Source: CAWCGU01 sp963795195 (GTDB lineage: Bacteria > Actinomycetota > Thermoleophilia > Solirubrobacterales > 70-9). From it: DNA of 64,000 bases. Every line of letters starts with the position of its first letter. Position 1 is the stretch's first letter. Shown in pieces: positions 32,116 through 43,282 of the stretch. The notes beneath the pieces were generated by a model, which saw only the letters and a list, made by a program, of their open reading frames with translations, was not told the DNA's origin and ran no database searches. The DNA lies in NCBI GenBank assembly GCA_963795195.1, contig CAWCGU010000006.1, forward strand, positions 1,550,001 through 1,614,000, given 5' to 3'. Position numbers and translations under genes: made by a program.

Positions 32116-34125
32116 GCGCCGGCACCTACGGGTGGCTCGATTCTGTTGTTCCCGCTGGCGGGCTCGATGATCATCGCCTTCGGGCGGCCGTTCCTGCCGG
32201 GGCGCTCGGCGGGCTGGCTCGGCACCGCGGCGATCTTCGCGGCCTTCATCAGCGCGATCGGCGCGCTCTGGTCGATCCAGGATCTGCCCGAAGAAGCGCG
32301 GCATGCCACCTCGTCGCTCTACGACTACGCCTCGGCGACCGGCCTCGACATCAACCTCGGCATCTTCGTCGACCCGCTTTCCGTGTTCATGTGCCTGATC
32401 GTCAGCGGCGTCTCCACCCTGATCCACCTCTACTCGATCTCCTACATGACGAAGGACGAGGGCTTCGTCCGCTACTTCTCCTACCTCAACTTCTTTGTCT
32501 TCTCGATGCTGTTGCTGGTGCTGGCCGGCAACTACGTGCTGCTGGTCGTGGGCTGGGCCTTCGTCGGCTTCGCCTCATACGCGCTGATCAGCTTCTGGTA
32601 TCGCCGCGGCACAGCGACCAAGGCGGGGATGAAGGCTTTCGTGATCAACGTCGGCGGCGACGTCGGCATGATCTTGGCCGCGTTCCTGATCGTCGGCCAG
32701 GTCGGCAGCTTCGAGTACCTCGAGGTCTTCTCAGCGGCCGAGGGCGCCTGGGATCCCAACTCCACCGAGATCACCGCGATCTGCCTGCTGCTGCTCGTCG
32801 GTGCGCTCGCCAAGTCGGCGCAGATCCCACTGCACACCTGGCTGCCCGACGCGATGGAGGGCCCAACCCCCGTCTCCTCGCTGATCCACGCGGCCACCAT
32901 GGTCACGGCCGGCGTCTACCTGATCGCCCGCAGCTATCCGCTCTTCGAACTCTCCGGGACGGCATCCGACGTCGCCGCCTTCCTGGGCCTGGCGACGCTG
33001 ATCTTCGCCGGCACGGTTGCGATCGCCGTCACCGACCTGAAACGGATCATCGCCTACTCCACCTGCAGCCAGATCGGCTACATGATCGTCGGCGTCTCCA
33101 TCGGCGCCTACTCGGCGGGGCTGTTCCATCTGCTCACGCACGCCTTCTTCAAGGCGCTTCTTTTCATGGCGGCCGGTTCGATCATCGGCGCGATGGCCGG
33201 CGTCCAGCACATCGACCGCATGCACGGGATGAAGAAGGCGCTGCCGTTCACGTCGGCGCTGCTGCTGATCGGGGCGCTGGCGCTGGCCGGCATGCCGCCG
33301 TTCTCGGGCGCCTTCTCCAAGGACGAGATCCTCGTCTTCGCCGCCGATCGCGGCGGCATGTACTGGATCTTCTGCGTCGGCGGCTACCTCGCCGCGGCGC
33401 TGACCGCCTTCTACGCATTCCGCATCACCTTCCGCGTGACGGCCGGAGAGCCCAACCCCGAGGCCAAGCAGATCGTCGAGACCGGCGAACTGCCCCACGG
33501 CGAGCACCGCAACCCCGCCAACGACGAGGTCGAGGACACCGAAATCGGCTTCCCCGGCCCCGAGCACTTCATCGCCGAGCGGGAGCTGCCCATGAAGGTG
33601 GCTATGACGATCCTCGGCATCGGCGCCACCTTCCTCGGCTTCCTGCAGCTGCCGGGGGTGACCCACGTGGTCGAAAGCTTCCTCGAGCCGGCCTTCGAGC
33701 ACTCGAAGTACGCCGACATCCACCTGTCGACAGGCTCGCTGTGGCTGGGCCTGCTGGTCGGCGGCTCGATGGCGATCATCGGGATCGGGCTCGCCTACCG
33801 GATGTACGTAGCCGACCCCGGGACGCCGGGGGTGTTGCAGGCGCGCTTCCCGCGGCTGCACGCGTTCCTGTTCGGCAAGTGGTACTTCGACGAGCTCTAC
33901 GACGTGCTCGTCTACCGGCCGATCGTCGCCAGCGGCAGGTTCGCCAACAACGTGCTGGAAGCGACCCTCGTCCAGGGCTTGGTTGACGGTGCGGTCGGCG
34001 TGGTCAAGGGGGCCGGGTCGGTTGTGCGCGGAGCACAGACCGGGTTCGTCAGGGCCTACGCCCTGCTCGTCGTCACCGGCCTCGCCGGCCTCGCCCTCTA
34101 CTTCCTGATCGTGAGCAACGGCTGA
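32112..34125 (+). CDS. nuoL: NADH-quinone oxidoreductase subunit L, frame disrupted near the start
   Basis: Antiporter-like proton-pumping subunit with about 16 membrane helices and a long lateral C-terminal helix. Conserved blocks include KSAQIPLHTWLPDAMEGPTP, LIHAATMVTAGVYL and HAFFKALLF. The ATG at 32112 overlaps nuoK and encodes MSAGTYGWL, then the frame breaks at about 32139. Removing one G there restores YGWLILLFPLAGSMIIAFG, the expected first helix. The remaining long frame can start only at TTG 32146 (659 residues), losing about 12 residues. An indel error or a real mutation rescued by the TTG are both possible. Confidence 0.9.
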
Positions 34126-35702
34126 TGCTGAACGTCCTGCTCTGGCTCCCGCTCGCCGTTGGACTGCTCTGCGTCGTCGCGCCACGCAAGCTCGCCGGCC
34201 CGCTGGCGACTCTCGGTGCGCTGGGAACCGTGGGCCTCGCGATCGCCCTGGTCCTCGACTTCGATTCCGGGATTCCCGGCCTGCAGCACGCGGTCAACGA
34301 ATCCTGGATCCCTGACCTCGGCATCGGCTACCAGCTCGGCGTCGACGGAATCTCGATCTTCCTGGTGGCGCTGACAGCTGTCGTCTGGGCCGCGGGCATC
34401 GCCTACTCGGCGTTTACGGGAGTCGAGCGCGAGCGCAACTACTTCCTGATGCTGCTGATCGCCGAGACGGCGACGCTCGGCGCCTTCCTCGCCCAGGACC
34501 TGGTGCTGTTCGTCCTCTTCTTCGACCTGATGCTGGTGCCGTTCTACTTCCTCTTCGGCAGCTGGGGATCAGACGCCCGCGACGACGGCGAGACCGAGTC
34601 GGTCAAGCGGGTGCCGGCGACGATGAAGATGTTCGTCTACACGCTCGTCGGCTCGCTGCTGATGCTGGTCGCGGCCGTCGCCACCGGCATCCTGGCCCAG
34701 CCCGACGGAGGCGAGCTCAGCTACTCGCTGACGACGCTCGGCCAGAACCTCGTCAGCGACAGCGACCAGGACTGGATCTTCTGGTTGTTCGCCCTCGCCT
34801 TCTTGGTCAAGATGCCGGCGGTCATCGTCCACGGCTGGATGCCGGACGCCTACCGGGTCGCGCCGCTGCCGGTGCTGGCGATCTTCTCAGCCGTGCTCTC
34901 GAAGGTCGCGGCCTACGGCTTCCTGCGGATCGTGCTGCCGCTCTATCCCGACGCGGTCGTGCAGTTCCAGGAGGTCATCCTGATCATCGCCCTCGGCTCG
35001 ATTCTCTACGGCTCGGTGATGGCCTTCACGCAGACCAACATCCGACTGGTCGCCGGGTTCTCGTCCGTCGCGCAGCTCGGCTTCATCACGCTCGGCATCT
35101 TCGCTCTGCGCCCTGACGGCGCCGATGGCGCTGTGCTGCAGATGGTCAACCACGGGCTCGTGGTCGCGCCGCTGATTCTGATCTTCGCGGTGCTCATCGA
35201 GCGCTCGGGCACGGAGGATCTGACGAAGATGGGCGGCCTGGCGATGCGGGCGCCGGTGCTGGCGGCGCTGTTCCTGGTCGTGACCCTGGCGACGCTGGCG
35301 ATGCCCGGGTCTTCGAACTTCATCGGCGAGTTCTTCATCCTCAACGGCGTCTTCCAGGACACGATCGCCTACGCCGCCGTGGCCTTCATCGGCGTCATCC
35401 TCGCGGCCTTCTACGCGCTGCGCCTCTACCAGCGCACGATGCACAACCGGCTGCCGGAGGGGATGGAGTCACGCGAGATGTCGGTCAAGGACGGCCTTGT
35501 GATCGCCCCGCTCGTCGCCTGCATCGTCGCGCTGGCGCTCTGGCCGGGGCTGATCCTCGAGCGCGGCGAAAATTCCGTGGAGGCCGCGCTTGCCCCAGTC
35601 GCTCACCAGGGCATCGAGATCGAGATCGTCGAAGGCGGCGGCGACCAGTTCGAGGACGGCTCGACCGGCTACACCCCGGTCGGTGAGGCGACCAAACCGT
35701 GA
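34125..35702 (+). CDS. nuoM: NADH-quinone oxidoreductase subunit M
   Basis: 525-residue antiporter-like subunit. Key blocks are LLIAETATLGAFLAQDLVLF with the conserved Glu, VHGWMPDAYRVAPLPV and the late SNFIGEFFIL. ATG overlaps the nuoL stop (TGATG) and the 3' end overlaps nuoN by four bases. Confidence 0.95.
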   Translation: MLNVLLWLPLAVGLLCVVAPRKLAGPLATLGALGTVGLAIALVLDFDSGIPGLQHAVNESWIPDLGIGYQLGVDGISIFLVALTAVVWAAGIAYSAFTGVERERNYFLMLLIAETATLGAFLAQDLVLFVLFFDLMLVPFYFLFGSWGSDARDDGETESVKRVPATMKMFVYTLVGSLLMLVAAVATGILAQPDGGELSYSLTTLGQNLVSDSDQDWIFWLFALAFLVKMPAVIVHGWMPDAYRVAPLPVLAIFSAVLSKVAAYGFLRIVLPLYPDAVVQFQEVILIIALGSILYGSVMAFTQTNIRLVAGFSSVAQLGFITLGIFALRPDGADGAVLQMVNHGLVVAPLILIFAVLIERSGTEDLTKMGGLAMRAPVLAALFLVVTLATLAMPGSSNFIGEFFILNGVFQDTIAYAAVAFIGVILAAFYALRLYQRTMHNRLPEGMESREMSVKDGLVIAPLVACIVALALWPGLILERGENSVEAALAPVAHQGIEIEIVEGGGDQFEDGSTGYTPVGEATKP

Positions 35703-37258
35703 GCTTCACTGCGCCGGACATCGACTACGCGGGCATCTCGCCGATCATCGCGCTGACCGCGGGGCTCGTCTTCGCGCTGCTTGCGGGACTCGTCGGCCGT
35801 GGCCAGCGGATCTTCGTCACCGTGGTCACGCTGGGGGCGCTCGGCGCCGCGGCGGGGCTCTGCATCTGGCAGTGGGGCGAGTCCAAGGATCTAGTCTCCG
35901 GCGCGCTGCGGCTCGACGACCTGGCGCTGGCGATCTCGCTGATCTGCATCACGGCGGCCGCGTTCTGCATCCCGCTCAGCTGGCGCGAGCAGGCCGCCGA
36001 GAGGCCAGGAGAGGAGGCTCGCCACGGCGAGTTTCAGGGGCTGATCCTGGGCTCGGTGCTGGGGATGGTGCTGCTCGCCCAGTCACAGAACCTGATCTCG
36101 CTGTTTGTCGCCCTCGAGCTGCTCTCGATCCCGCTCTACGTGCTGTGCGGCTCGGCGCTGCGGCGCCGCGAGTCGCTCGAGTCGGGGCTCAAGTACCTGA
36201 TCGTCGGCTCACTCGGGTCGGCGACCCTGCTCTATGGCCTCGCCTTCATCTACGGAAGCTCGGGATCGATGGACTTCGAGGAGATTCGCGCCGGGCTCAG
36301 CGAGGGCGACGTCTTCGACGATCCGCTGACGCTGATCGGGATCGGGCTCGTCGCCACCGGATTGGCCTTCAAGGTCTCAATCGCCCCGTTCCACCAATGG
36401 ACGCCCGACGTCTACCAGGGCGCGCCCACGCCGGTGACCGCGTTCATGGCGGTGGCCACCAAGGCGGCGGCGTTCTGTGTGCTGGCCAGGCTCTTCCTGG
36501 TTGCGCTCGGGCCGTCGCAGACGGAGTGGGACGGACCGCTGGCGCTGCTGGCGGTGCTCTCCATTCTGGTCGGAAACATCGGCGCACTCGGCCAAAACTC
36601 GCTCAAGCGGCTGCTCGGCTACTCCGGGATCGCCCAGGCCGGCTACATGCTCGTCGCGGTGGTCGCGTACTCGGAGATCGGTGTCAGCGCGCTGGTCTTC
36701 TACCTCGCCTCGTACACGCTGATGAACCTGGCGGCCTTCGCGGTGATCACGCTGCGCGAGCGCCAGAGCGAACACGGCGACGACATCAAGGCCTTCGAGG
36801 GCCTCGGCAGCGAGCGGCCGGCGCTTGCCTGGCCGCTGACGATCGCGATGCTCGGCCTCGCCGGGCTCCCCGGCACCGCGGGCTTCATCGGCAAGATCTA
36901 CCTGATCGAAGCCGCCGCGGATTCCGGCGACACCTGGCTCGGAATAGCGATCGTCGTCGGCACGATGATCTCACTGGCCTACTACCTGCGCGTGGTGGCA
37001 GCGATGTGGATGAGCCCCGGCGGGGAGGATTCAACGACAACGGCAGCATCGCGGGAGCTCCCGGCAATGGCCGGCGGTTCACCCGAGGCCGACGGCCTCG
37101 ACGTCCGCGGGAGCGGCATGGGGGCGCGCTGCTGGGTGATAGTCGCCCTTGCAGGGGTGGCCGCGGCGGCGACCGTCTTCTTCGGGGTCATCCCGGCGCC
37201 GCTGACGGACTTCGCCGAGCAGGCCGGCGCGTCGCTGAGCGAATTCTTGGGCTCCTAA
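35699..37258 (+). CDS. nuoN: NADH-quinone oxidoreductase subunit N
   Basis: 519-residue antiporter-like subunit that ends the operon. LFVALELLSIPLYVLCG, APFHQWTPDVYQGAPTPVT and LLGYSGIAQAGYM are diagnostic. GTG start. A loop near residues 440-475 is Ser/Gly-rich and variable. The repeat-family hairpin at 37265-37309 follows directly and may terminate the operon. Confidence 0.95.
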   Translation: MSFTAPDIDYAGISPIIALTAGLVFALLAGLVGRGQRIFVTVVTLGALGAAAGLCIWQWGESKDLVSGALRLDDLALAISLICITAAAFCIPLSWREQAAERPGEEARHGEFQGLILGSVLGMVLLAQSQNLISLFVALELLSIPLYVLCGSALRRRESLESGLKYLIVGSLGSATLLYGLAFIYGSSGSMDFEEIRAGLSEGDVFDDPLTLIGIGLVATGLAFKVSIAPFHQWTPDVYQGAPTPVTAFMAVATKAAAFCVLARLFLVALGPSQTEWDGPLALLAVLSILVGNIGALGQNSLKRLLGYSGIAQAGYMLVAVVAYSEIGVSALVFYLASYTLMNLAAFAVITLRERQSEHGDDIKAFEGLGSERPALAWPLTIAMLGLAGLPGTAGFIGKIYLIEAAADSGDTWLGIAIVVGTMISLAYYLRVVAAMWMSPGGEDSTTTAASRELPAMAGGSPEADGLDVRGSGMGARCWVIVALAGVAAAATVFFGVIPAPLTDFAEQAGASLSEFLGS

Positions 37259-37264
37259 CCGCGT

Positions 37265-37309
37265 CGAACGTCCCAATTGACCCGCATAGGGTGTAGTCCG
37301 GGACGTTCG
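37265..37309. repeat. Structured intergenic repeat, copy after nuoN
   Basis: Perfect arms CGAACGTCCC (37265-37274) and GGGACGTTCG (37300-37309), with an inner ACCC...GGGT stem. It shares the inner sequence AATTGACCC and CATAGGGTGTA with 63370-63417, and the arm core with 11541-11592. Likely dispersed element, perhaps acting as the nuo terminator. Confidence 0.7.
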
Positions 37310-37314
37310 CCGTG

Positions 37315-37704
37315 ATGTCGACCAAACCCCGCGATACTCCCCCCATCCTCCACCACGTTTCCATCGAAATTCATCCCGACCATGCCCTGCGCGCACTCGA
37401 ACTGCTCGGGCTGATCGGCTTCGAGCGGGTCGAGGCACCGGGTCCGATTGCGGAGTACGTCGATTGGGTCGAGCGCCAGGGCACCCAGGTGCACCTGATC
37501 CGAACGACGGAGCCGGCGGTTCAGCAGCTCGGACACCCAGCCTTCGTGGCTCCTGACTTCGACGCGACAGTGGCAGGGCTTCGCGAAGCCGGATTCACGG
37601 TCGTGGACGCACGCGAGCTCTGGGGCGAGAAACGGGCATTCGTGGTCTTCCCGGGCGGTCAGCGGGCGGAGTTGATGGCCGCGCCGCCGCCGCCGCGGGG
37701 ATAG
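37315..37704 (+). CDS. VOC family (glyoxalase-like) protein
   Basis: 129-residue single-repeat vicinal-oxygen-chelate fold protein. HHVSIEI at the start, EYVDWVERQGTQVHLI in the middle and FVVFPGGQRAELM at the end are in VOC style with possible metal ligands His and Glu. Substrate unknown. ATG at 37315 is used; GTG at 37312 is immediately adjacent. Confidence 0.72.
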   Translation: MSTKPRDTPPILHHVSIEIHPDHALRALELLGLIGFERVEAPGPIAEYVDWVERQGTQVHLIRTTEPAVQQLGHPAFVAPDFDATVAGLREAGFTVVDARELWGEKRAFVVFPGGQRAELMAAPPPPRG

Positions 37705-37710
37705 TTCCGC

Positions 37711-38649
37711 GTGGCAGCCGTCTGGCTGATCGTCGCGACGGTGATCGCAGCCACGTCGGGCGGCGTCTGGGCGGAGCGGCGCTTCGGGGCCCGAGCCGGA
37801 CGGGGCACACGCCGGGCACTGAAGTACGTCCTCTACGGGGTGCTCCCGCCCGCCGTCTTCTTCAACATCGCCCATGCCGAGCTCAACGCCGATGTCGGAA
37901 TCGGCGTGCTGCTGGCCTACGTCGCCGTCGCCGCCGCGTTGCTGTTCGCCTGGCTGGTCTGCACGAGGTTCCTGCACCTGCCACGGCCTGTGGTCGGATC
38001 GGTGCTCTGCTGCATCGTCGTCGCAAACACGGGCTACCTCGGCCTGCCGATGTCCGCTGCGCTGCTCGGCTTCGACAGCCTCTCGGAGGCGTCGGTCTAC
38101 GACATCCTCGTTTCGGCCCCGTCGCTGCTGCTCGTCGCCTTCTCGATCGGCGCGGCCTTCGGCGCCGAGGCCGGCGAGGGCGGAGCCGAACGCTTCAAGG
38201 CGTTCCTGACGCGCAACCCAGCGCTCTATGCCGGCATCGCCGGGCTGCTCGCTCCGCAGGCGCTGGCACCGGGCGTTCTGGTCGACGCTTCGCGAATCGT
38301 CCTGGCCGCGATCCTTCCTGTCGGCTTCTTCGCCGTCGGCGTTGCGCTCGCCGAGAAGTCGGAGGAGGGCGCGCTGGGAATCCCTCCACGCCTGGATGCT
38401 CCCGTGGCGCTCGCCGTCGTTTCGCGCCTCGTGATCGCCCCCGCGCTGCTGCTCGCGCTGGCGCTGCCGCTGATCGACCTGCCCGATCCATACCTGCTGC
38501 TGGCGGCCATGCCCAGTGGGATCAACTCCCTGATCGTTACGCACGCGTACGGCCTCGACGTGCGCGTCACTGCATCCGCGATCGCCTGGTCGACGGCGGT
38601 TGCGATCGTCGTCGTGGCCGGCGCCACCTTGTTTGGGGCGTGGCCTTGA
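37711..38649 (+). CDS. AEC family transporter
   Basis: Auxin-efflux-carrier-type membrane protein, 312 residues with about ten hydrophobic segments. VANTGYLGLPMSAALLG and AMPSGINSLIVTHAYGLD, the crossover and Asn-containing blocks, are characteristic. Likely exports a small organic acid or related compound; substrate unknown. GTG start, 6 bases after the VOC gene, so probably co-transcribed. Confidence 0.85.
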   Translation: MAAVWLIVATVIAATSGGVWAERRFGARAGRGTRRALKYVLYGVLPPAVFFNIAHAELNADVGIGVLLAYVAVAAALLFAWLVCTRFLHLPRPVVGSVLCCIVVANTGYLGLPMSAALLGFDSLSEASVYDILVSAPSLLLVAFSIGAAFGAEAGEGGAERFKAFLTRNPALYAGIAGLLAPQALAPGVLVDASRIVLAAILPVGFFAVGVALAEKSEEGALGIPPRLDAPVALAVVSRLVIAPALLLALALPLIDLPDPYLLLAAMPSGINSLIVTHAYGLDVRVTASAIAWSTAVAIVVVAGATLFGAWP

Positions 38650-38681
38650 CACAAACGGTCACCGCGAAATAGGTTTCAGCG

Positions 38682-39719
38682 ATGCTGAAGCTGAAAGTGA
38701 CGGTGGGGCCGGGGGGTCCCCGGGAGTTTGAGGTGGGCGGCAACCGCTTCGTGGTCGGTCGCGAGCAAGGCGCCGACATGCTGCTCGAAGACGAAGAGGT
38801 CTCCCGCGAGCACGCCGCCTTCAGCGAATTGCCGGACGGCCGCCTCACCCTCGAGGATCTCGGCTCTCGCAACGGAACCTTCGTCGACGGCAACCGGCTG
38901 ACCGGCCCCGTCACGATCTCAGGCGGCGAGGAGATCAAGTTCGGTATGACGACGATCAGCGTCGAGATGCCGCGCTCGGCGGAGACCAAGGCCTCGCCAA
39001 CCACAGGCGCAGGCGCCACCAAGATCGCTGCGCCACCTGTTCCCGCCGCCGCACCGCCTCCCGCCGCCGCGTCACCGCCGCCAGCGGCCGCACCGACTCC
39101 CGCTGCGCCCCCGCCCCCCGCTGCCGCGCCGCCTCGCGCTGCACCGCCTCCGCCGGCTGCCGCGCCGCCTCCTGCCGCGCCGCCTCCCCCCGCGGCTGCA
39201 CCTCCTGCACCCGTCCAACCGGCTGCCGCCGTGCCGCCCCGCGCCGCTGTGCCGCCCCCCGCCGGGCAGCCCGCCGCGCCGGTCGCACATGCGCCTGCCG
39301 CGGCTGCCCCCGCGGCGCGACCTGCCACACCACGACCGGCGTACGCCCAGCGCGCTGCCTCGGGCGGCGGCAGTTCCGGAACGATCGCGCTCGTCATCGC
39401 CGGCCTGGTCGCTGTGTTGGTTGTGGTGGCCCTGATCTTCACGTTCTTCATCTGGGGCGGCGTCTCCCAGACGCTCTTTCGCCTCGGCATCGGCGGTGGC
39501 TGGTCCGATTCGGAAATCGCACAGGTGGAAGCCGGGTTCGAGCAAGCTGCCCTCACGCCCGAGCAGTCGGCATGCCTGCTCGACGAGTACCAGAAGCGCC
39601 TCACCTTCGACGAGTTCATGGAGGCCGACACGGCGATCCGCTCCGGCACGACGCCGGAGCAGGTCGATGCGCTCACCGAAGGCGCCGAAGCGTGCGGCGC
39701 CACCAATACGGGCTTCTGA
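38682..39719 (+). CDS. FHA domain membrane protein with Pro/Ala-rich linker
   Basis: 345 residues in three parts. Residues about 17-90 form an FHA phosphothreonine-binding domain (VVGREQGADMLLEDEEVSRE, then DLGSRNGTFVDGN). Residues about 115-220 are almost entirely Pro and Ala in repeated PPPAAAPP units. A transmembrane helix follows near 230-258, and about 80 residues lie beyond it, ending with four conserved-looking Cys-poor helices (CLLDEYQKRLTFDEF). The protein would read phospho-Thr made by a Ser/Thr kinase and signal or anchor at the membrane. Similar layouts exist in Actinobacteria; the partner kinase is not in this window. Confidence 0.82.
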   Translation: MLKLKVTVGPGGPREFEVGGNRFVVGREQGADMLLEDEEVSREHAAFSELPDGRLTLEDLGSRNGTFVDGNRLTGPVTISGGEEIKFGMTTISVEMPRSAETKASPTTGAGATKIAAPPVPAAAPPPAAASPPPAAAPTPAAPPPPAAAPPRAAPPPPAAAPPPAAPPPPAAAPPAPVQPAAAVPPRAAVPPPAGQPAAPVAHAPAAAAPAARPATPRPAYAQRAASGGGSSGTIALVIAGLVAVLVVVALIFTFFIWGGVSQTLFRLGIGGGWSDSEIAQVEAGFEQAALTPEQSACLLDEYQKRLTFDEFMEADTAIRSGTTPEQVDALTEGAEACGATNTGF

Positions 39720-39796
39720 ACGCCGTCGGGAACTGCGCAACACGCGCAGGTACTGCGGCCGGGCGCCGCCGAGCGCCACACTAATATCGCCGATCC

Positions 39797-41398
<1,602 letters not shown>

Positions 41399-41480
41399 GG
41401 CGATTCTTCAGCCGGGGGTTTCGCGGTGCAGGCACTCCCGCGCGGTGGCAATCGTGCTCGCCTGCATTTACGATGCCTGC

Positions 41481-42308
41481 ATGGGTAGAGGTCGGGTGGC
41501 TATCGCGGCGGCGTTCTTTGCGCTGACGCTCTGCGTGCCCGTCGTGGCTCAGGGGCAAACGACCGGCGAGCCCCTGCCGGCGGCGCCGCCGCCCGTCGAG
41601 GTCGCGCCCGAAGCCGCGACAACCCCTTCCGATCCCGTTTCCGTTCCCGAGCAAACAACTGCGGGCACTCCGGGCGAGGCAGAAGAACCAAGCGGGGAAG
41701 CGGTCGAGCCGGCCCCTGAATCCCTGCCGGACGCCGAAGAGGACGACCCCGTGGACGACTTCGTCCCCGCGACGGGTGAGTCAGATGAGGCCGCGACGGC
41801 CCGCGAGGACGCACCTGAAGCGACGGCGGCGGCCTCCGCCGACGTCGACATAGTCGACTTCCTGTTCGAGCCGAAGAAGGTCACCGTCACAGTCGGCGAT
41901 TCGGTCACCTGGACGAATCTCGACCCCGACTTGCACGATGCGACGGCCGACGACGATTCGTTCGGAACGAAGTTTCTCGAGGAAGGCGACTCCGAGGCGA
42001 TCACCTTCGACGAGAAGGGAACGTTCAATTACATCTGCAGCCTGCATCCGCCGGACATCGCCGAGTACAAGAACTTCGTCGGCACGGTCGAGGTGGTCGC
42101 TGATAGCGACAGCGGCGGCTCCGGCGACAACGTCGACGACTTCAGCCCGGCGTTCGACACCGGCATCACGCCGATCGCCTCGTCGGGCTCCGGCCAGGAG
42201 CTTGCGGATACGGGCGTAGACGCTGCTCTTCTGCTGGCGATCGCCGGAGGACTGCTGTTCTCCGGGTTGCTCGCGCTTGCCGTGCGCGAGCACCTGCGCT
42301 GGCACTGA
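41481..42308 (+). CDS. Cupredoxin-domain surface protein with LAxTG sorting signal
   Basis: 275-residue exported protein. Signal peptide core AIAAAFFALTLCVPVVA is followed by a Pro/Glu-rich acidic stalk (about residues 30-115) and a plastocyanin/cupredoxin domain at about 118-210 with ligands His in DLHDAT and Cys/His in YICSLHP. The usual axial Met after the Cys-His is not seen. Near the C-terminus, LADTG (241-245) precedes a hydrophobic helix and basic tail, matching the LAxTG signal used by class E sortases. I used the ATG at 41481 because MGRGRVAIAAAFF makes a proper signal peptide; an upstream in-frame GTG at 41445 is less likely. Confidence 0.78.
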   Translation: MGRGRVAIAAAFFALTLCVPVVAQGQTTGEPLPAAPPPVEVAPEAATTPSDPVSVPEQTTAGTPGEAEEPSGEAVEPAPESLPDAEEDDPVDDFVPATGESDEAATAREDAPEATAAASADVDIVDFLFEPKKVTVTVGDSVTWTNLDPDLHDATADDDSFGTKFLEEGDSEAITFDEKGTFNYICSLHPPDIAEYKNFVGTVEVVADSDSGGSGDNVDDFSPAFDTGITPIASSGSGQELADTGVDAALLLAIAGGLLFSGLLALAVREHLRWH

Positions 42309-42337
42309 GCGCCCGCCGCGTGGGCTGAGCCGGGTCG

Positions 42338-43225
42338 CTAGCGCTTGCGCTTACGCTTCTGGCGCTCGATCGGCTCGCCGGTCCGCCCGTCGTCCGGAGG
42401 CAGCTCGGTGCCGAGGATCTCTTCTGCACTGCCCTCGACGTCCTCGGGGTGGGCGCCCCCGGGGTCGGGTGGTGGTTCGTCGCCGGGTTTCGGCCAGGGG
42501 ATCACTTCGACGGCGTCCCAGGCAGGCGGTTTCCCACTCGGCCAGCGGCCGATGAACAGCATCCCGAGACTGAAGCAGTAGAGAACGACCGCGGGCGGTC
42601 CGATCGGCCCGAAAAGAAGCACGGCGACGCCAAGGGCCATGCCGAGGCTTCCCAGGAAGCGAGTCAGAAGCCCGATTCGCATCGCCTGCAGGCAGGTGTA
42701 GACCATCCCCACCAACAGACCGAGGGAACCCGCCAGGCTGATCCCCCCGGCAACGCCGAAGGTCGAGTCGGCCCGGATCACGTCCTCCTCGATGCAGTCG
42801 TCCTGCGCCTCAATCTCCTCCTCGTCGACGCAGGTGCTGTCTTCGAGCGCGAAATCCGTGGCGATCGAGTCGAGGGCGAAGGTCCCGAGGATGCCTCCCA
42901 CTGCGAAGAAAAGCGGGCCGACAATGACGATGCCGAGCAGGCCGCGGCGGATCTGGTCGCTGCGATTCAGCGTCGCCCGGAAGAGGTAGACGAGCGGAGC
43001 GACGAGCAGCCCGATTGCGAGCGCCTGCAGGATTCGCCCGAGGATCAGCACGTTGCGGTTCTCGTCGAAGGACTCGAGGCTCTCCGCGAGCGTCGCGTCG
43101 GTCGGCAGGTCGGCCGACTGCTGGATCAGGATCGCCGCGACGAAAGCGACCACGGCCAGCAGGCAGGCGATGAACACCGGCGCCGCCCAGCGGCGCTCGC
43201 TTTCTCTGATTTCAGCCTTGCTCAT
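42338..43225 (-). CDS. Hypothetical membrane protein
   Basis: 295 residues with about five transmembrane helices (FIACLLAVVAFVAAILIQQ, ALAIGLLVAPLVYLF, LLGIVIVGPLFFAVGGILG and two more), an acidic loop with three Cys (STCVDEEEIEAQDDC), and a Pro-rich then Lys/Arg-rich cytoplasmic C-tail. No family recognised. ATG at 43223-43225 is chosen; another ATG lies three codons upstream. Convergent with the cupredoxin gene. Confidence 0.75.
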   Translation of the reverse strand: MSKAEIRESERRWAAPVFIACLLAVVAFVAAILIQQSADLPTDATLAESLESFDENRNVLILGRILQALAIGLLVAPLVYLFRATLNRSDQIRRGLLGIVIVGPLFFAVGGILGTFALDSIATDFALEDSTCVDEEEIEAQDDCIEEDVIRADSTFGVAGGISLAGSLGLLVGMVYTCLQAMRIGLLTRFLGSLGMALGVAVLLFGPIGPPAVVLYCFSLGMLFIGRWPSGKPPAWDAVEVIPWPKPGDEPPPDPGGAHPEDVEGSAEEILGTELPPDDGRTGEPIERQKRKRKR

Positions 43226-43282
43226 GTGTTTCAAGTCCTAGGCGGAACTGAGTCCCCCCGTCGGGGGCCGTATCTTAGGCAG

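Noticed and set aside
32731..34185. Long minus-strand open frame opposite nuoL
   Set aside because: Antisense shadow of nuoL; low-complexity Gln/Arg/Gly/Asp protein with no domain.
37255..38652. Long minus-strand open frame across the VOC and AEC genes
   Set aside because: Shadow of two plus-strand genes that have clear family motifs.
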